From an uncultured Pseudodesulfovibrio sp. (GTDB taxonomy: Bacteria > Desulfobacterota > Desulfovibrionia > Desulfovibrionales > Desulfovibrionaceae): a DNA stretch of 64,000 nt. Positions 33,161 through 41,451 of the stretch are shown piece after piece. The notes under the pieces are model-generated. The model was not told the DNA's origin. It did not search any database and saw only the letters and a list, made by a program, of their open reading frames with translations. Every line of letters begins with the position of its first letter. Position 1 is the stretch's first letter. The stretch covers positions 940,001-1,004,000 of the forward strand of contig NZ_OY761823.1 of assembly GCF_963664965.1 (NCBI RefSeq). Direction: 5' to 3'. The position numbers were made by a program, and so were the translations under genes.

Positions 33161-33610
33161 ATGGCTCGCCCTGAAGATATGTGGCAGTGTCAGACAGTAA
33201 ACTGCGGATACATTTACAATCCGGACAAAGGCGACCGGAAGGGCAAGATCAAGAAAGGCGTACTCTTTCAGGATCTGCCTGATGAATGGCGTTGTCCCAT
33301 CTGCGGCGGTACAAAGAAATGTTTTCGGCCACTGGTTGGAGAAGGTTCCACAAAGGCCGACTGTGAACTTGAAGTGGAAACCGATCCTGCGAAGTTGACA
33401 GGTTCGGCTACTGCTGCAAAACTGTCCACTAAAGAGGAGATTGATCCCATGCAGAAATACGTTTGTGAGATTTGCGGCTACGTATACGACCCCGAGTTGG
33501 GTGATTCTGACAGCGACATCCCCGCAGGCACCGCTTTTGACGACCTGCCGGATGATTGGACATGCCCCATCTGTGGTGCGGGCAAGGACAGCTTCGTTCC
33601 CGAAGACTAA
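33161..33610 (+). CDS. double-domain rubredoxin (Rd2-like plus Rd1) in one frame
   Basis: 149 residues. Domain 1 (about 8-50) has [14 protein letters not shown] and EWRCPICGG, a C-x4-C variant as in type II rubredoxins. A hydrophilic linker (about 60-95) leads to domain 2 (residues 97-149), a canonical rubredoxin with [12 protein letters not shown] and DWTCPICGA. There is no stop between them. Within the linker GAGGAG precedes an ATG at 33449, so a normal 53-residue rubredoxin could also be made separately. Rubredoxin passes electrons to desulfoferrodoxin and to Roo, its immediate neighbours. The start at 33161 is chosen at MARPEDM; upstream sequence has no rubredoxin character. Confidence 0.85.
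   Translation: MARPEDMWQCQTVNCGYIYNPDKGDRKGKIKKGVLFQDLPDEWRCPICGGTKKCFRPLVGEGSTKADCELEVETDPAKLTGSATAAKLSTKEEIDPMQKYVCEICGYVYDPELGDSDSDIPAGTAFDDLPDDWTCPICGAGKDSFVPED
33449..33610 (+). CDS. possible internally initiated 53-residue rubredoxin
   Basis: ATG at 33449 with AGAGGAG 8-9 nt upstream opens the second rubredoxin domain in the same frame as the double-domain gene. The product [14 protein letters not shown]... has the length of classical Desulfovibrio rubredoxin. Whether it is made as a separate protein is inference from the ribosome site. Confidence 0.55.
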   Translation: MQKYVCEICGYVYDPELGDSDSDIPAGTAFDDLPDDWTCPICGAGKDSFVPED

Positions 33611-33706
33611 AGTTTTGCCCGGTTAATCGGGCGTGGAGCGCGTTCCTCTTGGATCGCGCTTCTTTTTGACCGAGCGGTTGATTTGCCGCTCAACATGGAG
33701 AGATAA

Positions 33707-34909
33707 ATGAAACCGGTTGAATTGAAAGACGATATTTTCTGGATTGGTGCGGTGGATTGGAACCGCCGTAATTTTCATGGCTATTCCAAATCCCCCATGG
33801 GCACCACCTACAACAACTTTCTGATCAAGGACGAGAAGACCACACTTATCGATACCGTGGACAAGAGCTTCTGGGGTACGTTGCAGTGCAACATAGCCCA
33901 TGTCCTCGGACCGGATGCCAAGATCGACTACTTTGTCATCAATCATCTGGAACCCGATCATGCCGGTTGCCTTGAACTCGCCATCGAGAAGTACCGCCCC
34001 GAGAAGATTTACACCTCCCCCATGGGACAGAAAGCCATGATGGCCCACTTCCATTACAAGGATTGGCCCGTCGAAGTCGTGCCCACCGGCACTGAAATTT
34101 CCATCGGAAAGCACACGCTCCGGTTCATCGAGACCCGCATGCTGCACTGGCCCGACTCCATGATCACCTATGTGCCCGAGGCAAAGCTGGCGTTTACCAA
34201 CGATGCCTTCGGCCAGAACTGGGCTACCAGTGAGCGCTGGGCCGATGAAGTGGATCGCGGGGTTCTCGCGGAGCTGATGAAGGTCTACTATGCCAACATC
34301 GTGCTGCCGTATTCTCCGGTTGTTCTCAAGACCCTTGATGCGCTTGCCGAGATGAATCTCGAAATCGACACCATCTGCCCGGATCACGGCCTCATGTTCC
34401 GTGGTGACGACATCCCGTGGGTGCTGGAAAAGTATCGTGAGTTCGCCGAGCAGAAGCCGAAGAACAAGGCGGTCATCGTCTACGATTCGATGTGGCAGTC
34501 CACTGAAAAAATGGCCAGTGCTATGGCCTCCGGTCTTGCCGACGAAGGCGTGTCCGTGCGGCTCATGTCCATGAAGGCCAATCATCACAGTGAAGTCATG
34601 ACCGAGGTTTTCGACTCCGCCGCCGTGATCGTCGGTTCTCCCACGCACAACAACGGCATTTTGCCGCTCATGGCCGACATGCTGACCTACATGAAAGGTC
34701 TGCGCCCCCAGAACAAGATCGGCGCTGCCATCGGTTCCTTCGGTTGGTCCGGCGAATGCGTCAAGGTGCTGACCAAGGCGTTGGAAGAAATGGGAATGGA
34801 CATGTTCGACCCGATCAAGGTCAAGCATGTGCCCACTCATGACACCATGGCTGCCTGCTATGAGCAGGGCAAGGCTATCGCCGCCGCCATCAAGGAAAAA
34901 ATCGGTTAG
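33707..34909 (+). CDS. roo: rubredoxin:oxygen oxidoreductase (flavodiiron protein)
   Basis: 400 residues. Reduces oxygen to water (and often NO) using rubredoxin electrons. The metallo-beta-lactamase domain holds the di-iron ligands NHLEPDHAG (H80, E82, D84), then HWPDSM and PDHGLMF. The C-terminal flavodoxin domain shows VIVYDSMWQSTEKMA, GSPTHNNGILP and SFGWSGE for FMN. GGAGAG precedes the ATG. It closes the oxygen-defence cluster and is followed by a terminator and then by the 475-bp element. Confidence 0.94.
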   Translation: MKPVELKDDIFWIGAVDWNRRNFHGYSKSPMGTTYNNFLIKDEKTTLIDTVDKSFWGTLQCNIAHVLGPDAKIDYFVINHLEPDHAGCLELAIEKYRPEKIYTSPMGQKAMMAHFHYKDWPVEVVPTGTEISIGKHTLRFIETRMLHWPDSMITYVPEAKLAFTNDAFGQNWATSERWADEVDRGVLAELMKVYYANIVLPYSPVVLKTLDALAEMNLEIDTICPDHGLMFRGDDIPWVLEKYREFAEQKPKNKAVIVYDSMWQSTEKMASAMASGLADEGVSVRLMSMKANHHSEVMTEVFDSAAVIVGSPTHNNGILPLMADMLTYMKGLRPQNKIGAAIGSFGWSGECVKVLTKALEEMGMDMFDPIKVKHVPTHDTMAACYEQGKAIAAAIKEKIG

Positions 34910-34932
34910 AACCGAGCTTGAATGAAATGACG

Positions 34933-34965
34933 AACGCCCGGTCTGGAAACAGGCTGGGCGTTTTT
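34933..34965 (+). terminator. Rho-independent terminator after roo
   Basis: AACGCCCGGTCTG and CAGGCTGGGCGTT pair with two weak positions over GAAA, followed by a T-run. Confidence 0.8.
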
Positions 34966-34973
34966 GTTTTGGG

Positions 34974-35448
34974 ATGCCTCCGGCGGCTTAAGAACCCTTT
35001 GAAAAGGGTTCTTAAGAATCTCCTAAACTTTTTGGTGCGCCTTCGGCGGGTGCGTTGGTTGGCGATAGTGGCGTGTGGGCTCGGGAGTATGGCGTTCGGA
35101 GAGAATCGCACCGGACATCTTCGGCACGCGATCAAGCTGCCCGGCGCGATTCTCTTCGAACAGTGCCCACGCCGCGTGGGCTTTGTGGGGGGATTTCGAA
35201 AAAGCGTCCTTGCGGCGTTTCGGAATTTGAAAATTAGAGTTGCTGTTTTTTATGTCGGCTCGGCATGAACGCACGGCATGATAATCAGAGGGATGAACTT
35301 CCATTTCTCACCCACACGCGCGCTTAGCGCATATATAAAGTTACGGGGAGAGGGATGGGGGGATGGAGGCCAGAGGAAGGGGGGAAGGGAGTACCCCGCT
35401 TTTAAGGGGGGTGCTCCCTTCCCCCCTTCCTCTGGCCGCCGGAGGCGT
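34974..35448. repeat. 475-bp inverted-repeat-bounded element, copy 2
   Basis: Ends ATGCCTCCGGCGGC and GCCGCCGGAGGCGT (one mismatch). It has the same parts in the same order as copy 1: a perfect CTTAAGAACCCTTT palindrome arm pair, TTTTTGGTGCGCCTTCGGCG, the GAGAGAATCGC hairpin, CCACGCCGCGTG, CGCGCTTAGCGCATA, ACGGGGAGAGGGATGGGG and the 28-bp G-rich stem (35370-35435). The central 80-100 bp differ from copy 1. It ends 1 bp before the stop codon of the yaiI-like gene. Confidence 0.8.
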
Positions 35449-35449
35449 C

Positions 35450-35902
35450 TTAGCGGTTCAGGGCTTTTGTCAGGAAGCGGTCGAGTTGGTTGGTGAATTC
35501 CTGTTTGTCTTTGGGGCCGATGGGGGCGGGGCCGCCCGAGACCGATCCTGCACTGCGTAGTTCTTCCATGAGATTTCGCATTCGCAGCAAGCCTTTGATG
35601 TTGTCTTCGGTGTAGAGCTCGCCGCGTGGATTGAGGCCGGTTGCGCCTTTGTCCACGATCCGGTCGGCAAGGGGGATGTCGGCCGTGATGACGAGATCGC
35701 CGGACTGTGCCTGACGGGCAATTTCGTGGTCTGCTTCGTCGAATCCGTCGGCAACGTGAATGGTGTCGATGAGAGGGGATGCGGGAACGCGCAGAGGAAT
35801 GTTGGCAACGAGCGTCAACTCGACTTCGCGGCGCATGGCGACTTTGTATAGGACGTCCTTGATGACGTTGGGACACGCGTCGGCGTCTACCCATATACGC
35901 AT
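35450..35902 (-). CDS. UPF0178/DUF188 family protein (YaiI/YqxD-like)
   Basis: 150 residues. MRIWVDADACPNVIKDVLYK, IHVADGFDEADHEIA, VITADIPLADRIVDKGA and LNPRGELYTEDNI match the YaiI/YqxD family, which has a PIN-like fold with conserved aspartates (DAD, DEAD, TADIPLAD). A nuclease-like role is suspected from the fold; no substrate is established. The stop codon lies immediately beside the 475-bp element. It is 16 nt downstream of the YwbE-like gene on the same strand. Confidence 0.88.
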   Translation of the reverse strand: MRIWVDADACPNVIKDVLYKVAMRREVELTLVANIPLRVPASPLIDTIHVADGFDEADHEIARQAQSGDLVITADIPLADRIVDKGATGLNPRGELYTEDNIKGLLRMRNLMEELRSAGSVSGGPAPIGPKDKQEFTNQLDRFLTKALNR

Positions 35903-35918
35903 GAGTGCTCTCTTTGTT

Positions 35919-36116
35919 TTAGTCGGAGAGGATTTCCTTGACCCTGCCGACCTGTCCGTCTTCGAGGCGGACCTTAATGCCGTGCGGGTGGGAAGGTGAT
36001 TTCGTGAGCAACTGCCGAATCACGCCTTGGGTGAGGCGGCCTGATCGTTGGTCCTTTTTCAGGACGATATTTACCCGCATGCCGGGTTTCAGGTTTTTTC
36101 GTATCTGTCCGTCCAT
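35919..36116 (-). CDS. YwbE family protein (DUF2196)
   Basis: 65 residues: RKNLKPGMRVNIVLKKDQRSGRLTQGVIRQLLTKSPSHPHGIKVRLEDGQVGRVKEIL. This matches the small YwbE family, a compact beta-barrel-like protein with conserved HPHGIKVRL. Function unknown. The start at 36116 is set by MDGQIRKNL; the longer open frame upstream overlaps the neighbouring secreted-protein gene in another frame. Confidence 0.82.
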   Translation of the reverse strand: MDGQIRKNLKPGMRVNIVLKKDQRSGRLTQGVIRQLLTKSPSHPHGIKVRLEDGQVGRVKEILSD

Positions 36117-36195
36117 GGTGCTTCTTGTGTTTGATGGTGTGGGGACGTGCGTCAAGACCGGGCTGATTGCCCGTTCGAGAGAAGCTGGAGCTTGG

Positions 36196-36705
36196 CTATT
36201 GCCAAGTACCTTTCTTGTAGCTGAAAATATGCCTGTTCGGAATGACGGCCACCGGGATGAACTGTGCCTTGCGACAGCCTTCCTTGGAGGACGCGACGGC
36301 CTCGAAGACTTTTTCCTTGTAGGAGACGATACCCACAAAGGGGATGGTCTTGGACTTCGAACGGCGGACCTTGCAGACGAGTGAGGCGTCGTCGATGCTG
36401 TGGAAACGGGCACGGAAGGAGCCGTCAGCGAGTTGCGTGATCTGCATGCGGCTTCTGGAGAGGCGGTGATTGCGGTTGAGGGTGCGAAGTTTGGAGTGGG
36501 CGAATTTCGTGAAGTCGGCGTGTTTGGAGGCAAGGTCCTCGTCCAGATAGACCGGGAGGTTTTTTCCGGAGACGGGTGTTTTGGCACTGCCCGGAGCGGC
36601 TACGGCGACATCAATGGAAGCCGTGTTGCCCGCCTGAGCACCGGATACAAAAATAAGACCGCTCAAAAAGACGGCCATAATACAAAAGAATGCAAACTTT
36701 TTCAT
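36196..36705 (-). CDS. secreted protein of unknown function
   Basis: 169 residues with a signal peptide (MKKFAFFCIMAVFLSGLIF, cleavage near AQAG). The mature protein is basic (HSKLRTLNRNHRLSRSRMQ, VRRSKSKTIPFVG, IFSYKKGTW) with two cysteines (SLVCKV, KEGCRK) that could form a disulfide. I do not recognise the family. AGAGGA lies 9 nt before the ATG at 36705. It is 67 nt downstream of the VWA-OmpA gene on the same strand, so both may be made together in the envelope. Confidence 0.65.
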   Translation of the reverse strand: MKKFAFFCIMAVFLSGLIFVSGAQAGNTASIDVAVAAPGSAKTPVSGKNLPVYLDEDLASKHADFTKFAHSKLRTLNRNHRLSRSRMQITQLADGSFRARFHSIDDASLVCKVRRSKSKTIPFVGIVSYKEKVFEAVASSKEGCRKAQFIPVAVIPNRHIFSYKKGTWQ

Positions 36706-36732
36706 GGCGTTGAATCCTCTAACCAGAGCAAT

Positions 36733-36759
36733 AGGTCGGGCGGGAGCCCCGCCCGACCT
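36733..36759. other. 12-bp hairpin between the VWA-OmpA gene and the secreted-protein gene
   Basis: AGGTCGGGCGGG and CCCGCCCGACCT form a perfect stem over a 3-nt loop. Neither strand has a T-run beside it, so an mRNA stabilising or processing role is more likely than termination. Confidence 0.55.
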
Positions 36760-36772
36760 GCGAATCATAGCT

Positions 36773-37816
36773 TTACTTGGTCTGGATTTCAACCCTGCGG
36801 TTCAGCTTGCGGCCTTCCTTGGTGGCGTTGTCGTACTTGGGTGCGAGTTCGCCGTAACCCTTGGCTTCGAGCTGGGAAGCGGAGACGCCGTTGTTGACGA
36901 GCCACTGCTTGACGGAAGCGGCGCGGCGTTCGGACAGTCCCTGGTTGTACTGCTCGGGTCCGGTGGAGTCGGTGTGACCGGCAACCACGAATTCAGCGGA
37001 CGGGCTTTCTTCCAGAATCATCTTGGCCTGTTCGAGGACAGGAATCATTTCGTCGGTGATCTGGTATTTGTCAAAGCCGAAGTGCAGGCTGAAGGTAATG
37101 GTTTCCTTGGCCATGGGGACCGGAGCAGGAGCCGGAGCGTCGGCTACTTCTTCGTAGAAGATTTCCTTGGTGTACTTGTCCATACCGCCGGGAGCGGACA
37201 GGGAAGCGTAATCGGCAACCACTGTGCAGGAAGACAGGGCGCGGATTTCATCAATGATCATCTGTCCGTGCGGGGTGTCGGCAAAGCTGACAACGTGGAT
37301 GCAGAGGCGGTCGCCGTATTTGGCGTAAAGAGCACGGGCCTGTGCGATCGGGTCGGCACCGATATTGGATGCGCCGTCAGTGAAGATGATCAGAGCGGTT
37401 TCGCCGGAAAGACCTGCGAGGACCGGGTCGAGATCCATGAGACCGTTTCCGAGCGGGGTGCGGCGGTTGAAGATCTCGAAATCGTCGGGCACGCCTGCAA
37501 CGGCTCCTGCCATGGCGCTTTTGCTGTACTTGGCGGGCTGTGCCTCACCTTCAAAGGGAGCAAAGAGGAACATGGACGAAGTGTAATCCAGAGACGGGAT
37601 CGCCTTGTTCAGGTTCGCCATGGTCTCTTTGGCCATGTCGATTTTCGTCTTGCCGTAGTCTTCATGCTTCATCGCCATGGAGCCGGACTGGTCAAGAAAG
37701 AGAACGAAATTGTCGATTTTTTTAACAGTCTTTGCACTGGCCGTGGCCGCAAATGCAAATGACAGTGTCAGGGCCGCAACGAGGGCCAACAGCATCAGTT
37801 TTTTGGAATGTTTCAT
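36773..37816 (-). CDS. outer-membrane-associated VWA-OmpA fusion protein
   Basis: 347 residues. Signal peptide (about 1-28, ending ATASA), then a von Willebrand factor A domain with the MIDAS start VLFLDQSGSM, RRTPLGNG and LIIFTDGASN, so metal binding looks intact. After a Pro/Ala linker (about 228-236) the C-terminal OmpA domain runs with ITFSLHFGFDKYQI, FVVAGHTDSTG, SERRAASVKQWL and KGYGELAPKYDNATKEGRKLNRRVEI, which binds peptidoglycan. The product probably sits in the periplasm or outer membrane and presents an adhesion-type domain. AGGAG precedes the ATG. Confidence 0.85.
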   Translation of the reverse strand: MKHSKKLMLLALVAALTLSFAFAATASAKTVKKIDNFVLFLDQSGSMAMKHEDYGKTKIDMAKETMANLNKAIPSLDYTSSMFLFAPFEGEAQPAKYSKSAMAGAVAGVPDDFEIFNRRTPLGNGLMDLDPVLAGLSGETALIIFTDGASNIGADPIAQARALYAKYGDRLCIHVVSFADTPHGQMIIDEIRALSSCTVVADYASLSAPGGMDKYTKEIFYEEVADAPAPAPVPMAKETITFSLHFGFDKYQITDEMIPVLEQAKMILEESPSAEFVVAGHTDSTGPEQYNQGLSERRAASVKQWLVNNGVSASQLEAKGYGELAPKYDNATKEGRKLNRRVEIQTK

Positions 37817-38061
37817 GATCTCGCTCCTTTAGAGATTTTATTGCCAATATGGTATGGGAGTATGAGTCCTCCGCAGGTTGTCAATATACGCAACCGGCGA
37901 AGGTGGTGCAAGAGGTGCAGTGTTAGAATCTTTGGAAAAACGCATATTTTTTGTCGGTGAAATGCCTGACTTCTCAGGTTGCGTCCTGTGCATGAACACA
38001 GTATGAAGAGATGTTTACCGTTAGAGATGGCGGTCCGAATTGTGAATATCAAGGAGTACGC

Positions 38062-39042
38062 ATGTATATAGTCACCGGCGGCGCAGGGTTCATCGGCAGT
38101 GCGATGGTCTGGAAGCTCAATCAGATGGGCATTGACGACATTCTGGTGGTCGATAATCTTTCGACGAGTGAGAAATGGAACAATCTCGTTGGGTTGAAGT
38201 ATGAGGATTATCTGCACCGCGATCAGTTTCTCAAGCTGATAATCGAAGGTGACGACCCGTTCGAGACCGATGCGATCATTCACATGGGTGCGTGTTCGGC
38301 CACCACCGAGCTGGATGCCGACTTTCTCATGGAGAACAATTACCGGTACACGCAGTACGCCTGCCGTCACTGCCTCACGCATGATGCACGTTTCATCAAC
38401 GCATCCAGCGCCGCCACCTATGGCGACGGGGAATGGGGATTCGATGACGACCATGACGGTATCGACCGGCTTCGTCCGCTGAACATGTATGGTTATTCAA
38501 AGCAGCTGTTTGACCTCTGGGCAAAAAAAGGCGGGATGCTCGACCAGATCGTCTGCCTGAAGTTCTTCAATGTTTTCGGTCCGAACGAGTATCACAAGGA
38601 CGACATGCGTAGCGTCATCTGCAAGGCGTACAAGCAGATCAACGAGACCGGAAAACTCAAGCTGTTCAAGTCCTACCGTGAAGAATATCCTCACGGCGGG
38701 CAGAAACGCGATTTCGTGTATATCAAGGATTGCGTGGATATCATGGCGTGGTTCCTGGAGAATCCCGATGCCAACGGTATTTTCAATATCGGCACGGGAA
38801 CTGCACGGACCTGGAACGATCTGGCAAACAGTGTTTTCGCCGCCATGGGACGTGAACCGAATATCGAGTATATTGAGATGCCCGAGTCGATTCGCGATAA
38901 ATACCAGTATTTTACCGAGGCGAATATGGACAAGCTTGCCGCTGCCGGATGTGACGTGAAAATGACGTCGCTTGAAGATGGCGCAGCTGATTATGTGCAG
39001 AACTATCTGGATCAGGACAATCCGTACCTGAAATCCCGGTAG
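38062..39042 (+). CDS. hldD: ADP-L-glycero-D-manno-heptose 6-epimerase
   Basis: 326 residues of the extended short-chain dehydrogenase family. MYIVTGGAGFIGSAM is the NADP-binding loop, IIHMGACSATTE and SSAATYGDGEWGF carry the active site, and MYGYSKQLFD holds the YxxxK pair. FFNVFGPNEYHKDDMRSV is characteristic of HldD/RfaD, which epimerises ADP-heptose for LPS inner core. AAGGAG precedes the ATG at 38062; an upstream Met at 38011 is not supported. It is 18 nt from lptD, so LPS synthesis and export genes are paired. Confidence 0.92.
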   Translation: MYIVTGGAGFIGSAMVWKLNQMGIDDILVVDNLSTSEKWNNLVGLKYEDYLHRDQFLKLIIEGDDPFETDAIIHMGACSATTELDADFLMENNYRYTQYACRHCLTHDARFINASSAATYGDGEWGFDDDHDGIDRLRPLNMYGYSKQLFDLWAKKGGMLDQIVCLKFFNVFGPNEYHKDDMRSVICKAYKQINETGKLKLFKSYREEYPHGGQKRDFVYIKDCVDIMAWFLENPDANGIFNIGTGTARTWNDLANSVFAAMGREPNIEYIEMPESIRDKYQYFTEANMDKLAAAGCDVKMTSLEDGAADYVQNYLDQDNPYLKSR

Positions 39043-39060
39043 GCCGAGGGTTAATAGAGT

Positions 39061-41451
39061 TTGAAACGCAGACTGCCTTACATCGCCTTGATGGGGTGCC
39101 TTGCCGCAGCCCTCATTCTGTGCCTGCCGTGGACGCTGCTCGGGAAAAACCCGCAGCTGCACAACGTCAGGCGTTACGTGCCCGACGCTCCTGAAGAAGC
39201 CCCTGAGATGGACGAGTGGACCTTTTCCGCCGACCGTGTCGTGGGGGATTATACCAGTGAGTATGTCGAGGCGTTCGGCAACTGCACGCTGGTCATGGGC
39301 GAGAATCAGCTGCGTGCCGATTTCGCCCGCTATTACCAGACCACGGGCTGGGTGTTTCTCAAAGGCAATCTCCGCGCCCATTGGGGTGGCGACTTCCTTC
39401 AGGCTGACGAGGGGGAATTCGATCTCAACAACATGACCGGCTGGCTCAAGAACGGAAAACTGTTCATGGCCAAGCCGCATGTGTATGTCGAGGCCGAGCG
39501 TGTCGCCAAGAACAAGGGCGATTCCTATTCGTTCAAGAATGCCAAGGTCACGGCATGCGATGGTGAAAAACCTGCATGGTCCGTTACCACGGAAGAGGGC
39601 GATGTCCAGCTTGATGGTCGTGTGCGGCTGTATCGTTCGGCCTTCCGGGTAAGGGATATCCCTGTTTTCTACTGGCCGTACATGTCTCTGCCCGGTAGAA
39701 AGAATCGACAGAGCGGTCTTCTTTTCCCTTCCATCTCCTCAAGCAAGAAACTCGGATTCCAGACGAATCTTCCGTATTACTGGGTCATCAATGAAGAGGC
39801 AGACGCCACGTTCTACCAGAACTACATGTCCCGGCGCGGGTATCAGCAGGGCGTGGAATTCCGGCATGCCAACGATTCCGCAACCAAGGGCATGTGGATG
39901 CTCGACGTGCTCAAGGACAACCGGCGTGCCACCAAGGAATCCGAGGAGTGGAAAGACTATCAGGGGGACGGATTGGTCCGGTCCAACCGCAGCCGATGGT
40001 GGGCGCGCAGCAAATATGACGGATGGCTCGGCAGTCCCCATATCAAGGTCAAGCTCGACATCGACATGGTGTCGGACCAGAACTATCTGCGTGATTTCGA
40101 AAACGGTCCGAACGGGTTTGAGAAAACCCGACAGGAATTTGTCGATACATTCGGGCGCGATATTGAGAACAAGGACTCGCTGACCCGGACCAGTACTGCC
40201 TTCCTCAGCCGCAGTTGGGATCGTTTCGGCGTGACGGCCAAGGCGCAGTATGTCCAGAATCTCCAGTACATGAACGGCAATGGACGCAGTGAAGACAACA
40301 CGACAGTGCAGACGTTGCCCGAAATTGAGGCTTTCGCATTTCAGCAAGCCATTCCCGGTACGCCGCTGGAGGTGTCCGCGGATGCCAAATATGATTATTT
40401 TACCCGCAACAAAGGGCATAGGGGCCATCGTTTCCGCCTGACGCCGGAAGTCAAGCTGCCGATGTCCACTTCCTATTTCACCTTTATCCCGTCCGTGGGC
40501 GCGGACATCACTTCCTACAACGTGACCCACCATGAGGGGTATGGCAATCAGACCACCACGAATCCCGGTGGACGTCAGGAGCAGTTGAATTCCAATTCCA
40601 CCAAATCCGGGAGCTACATGCGTACGGCCCTGACCGCCGGGTTTACCGCGTTTTCGGAGATGACGCGGGTGTTCAGGCTGGACGAAGAAATCAAGGCCGA
40701 ACCCGGACTGGCCGGTACTTCGCGGTGGACACGGCTCAAGCATTCCATCGTTCCTCGCGTGGAATATGCCTATACGCCGACCATTACCGGGCAGGATGAG
40801 CTGCCGTATTTTGACCGTTTCGACCGCCTTGAGGGAAAAAATCTGGTCACGTATTCGTTGACCAACGTGCTCGACAGACGGCGCGACAGCGTGATTCTTT
40901 CTCCCGGCAGTGAAGGCGGTCCGCAGGCGTCGGTCGTGTCCGACTATCTCGATTTCCTGATCTTCCGCGTGGCCCAGTCCTATGATCGCAACGAGGCCAC
41001 CCGCAAGGACCAGCTCGCCCGGTACGGGCGCAGGCCTTTCGGCGATGTCATGGCGGAGTTGACGGTCAGGCCGGAGGAATACATCGACATCACCAGCCGA
41101 TCGTGGTTCTCTCCCTATCTGGGCAGTTTCACTCAGCATGAAAATCAGTTCCGTCTGTACCGGGACGGCCTTGGCGAATTCACCGTCGGATATGACTATC
41201 TGGTCAAGATCGACGAGTACATGCGCGAGCGCGATCAGACCATGTCCATCGTCAAGCTGGGCGCGAAATGGGAGATCAATGATTCCTTTTCACTCGGTGC
41301 CAAGTACCGGCATGATTTCAACAGCAGCAAAGATCTTGAACGCACCGTCTCTCTCAACTGGGCGGCCCAGTGTTATTCCTTGTATTTCTCGTTTACCCAG
41401 AAACCCAACGACGACCGATTTGAAGTCGGCTTCAACCTCTTTGATTTCTGA
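39061..41451 (+). CDS. lptD: LPS-assembly outer-membrane protein LptD
   Basis: 796 residues starting at a TTG. A hydrophobic signal segment (IALMGCLAAALILCL) precedes an N-terminal OstA/LptA-like beta-jellyroll (about 50-200: FSADRVVGDYTSEYVEAFGNCTL, LQADEGEFD) and a C-terminal beta-barrel (from about 230, with VFYWPYMSLPGRKNRQSGLLFP at the junction), ending in an aromatic-terminated strand FEVGFNLFDF. LptD inserts LPS into the outer leaflet together with LptE. The stop overlaps the mutL start as ATGA-type coupling. Confidence 0.88.
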   Translation: MKRRLPYIALMGCLAAALILCLPWTLLGKNPQLHNVRRYVPDAPEEAPEMDEWTFSADRVVGDYTSEYVEAFGNCTLVMGENQLRADFARYYQTTGWVFLKGNLRAHWGGDFLQADEGEFDLNNMTGWLKNGKLFMAKPHVYVEAERVAKNKGDSYSFKNAKVTACDGEKPAWSVTTEEGDVQLDGRVRLYRSAFRVRDIPVFYWPYMSLPGRKNRQSGLLFPSISSSKKLGFQTNLPYYWVINEEADATFYQNYMSRRGYQQGVEFRHANDSATKGMWMLDVLKDNRRATKESEEWKDYQGDGLVRSNRSRWWARSKYDGWLGSPHIKVKLDIDMVSDQNYLRDFENGPNGFEKTRQEFVDTFGRDIENKDSLTRTSTAFLSRSWDRFGVTAKAQYVQNLQYMNGNGRSEDNTTVQTLPEIEAFAFQQAIPGTPLEVSADAKYDYFTRNKGHRGHRFRLTPEVKLPMSTSYFTFIPSVGADITSYNVTHHEGYGNQTTTNPGGRQEQLNSNSTKSGSYMRTALTAGFTAFSEMTRVFRLDEEIKAEPGLAGTSRWTRLKHSIVPRVEYAYTPTITGQDELPYFDRFDRLEGKNLVTYSLTNVLDRRRDSVILSPGSEGGPQASVVSDYLDFLIFRVAQSYDRNEATRKDQLARYGRRPFGDVMAELTVRPEEYIDITSRSWFSPYLGSFTQHENQFRLYRDGLGEFTVGYDYLVKIDEYMRERDQTMSIVKLGAKWEINDSFSLGAKYRHDFNSSKDLERTVSLNWAAQCYSLYFSFTQKPNDDRFEVGFNLFDF

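Noticed and set aside
39739..41139. 466-codon minus-strand frame opposite lptD
   Set aside because: No conserved motif or start signal; lptD explains the region.
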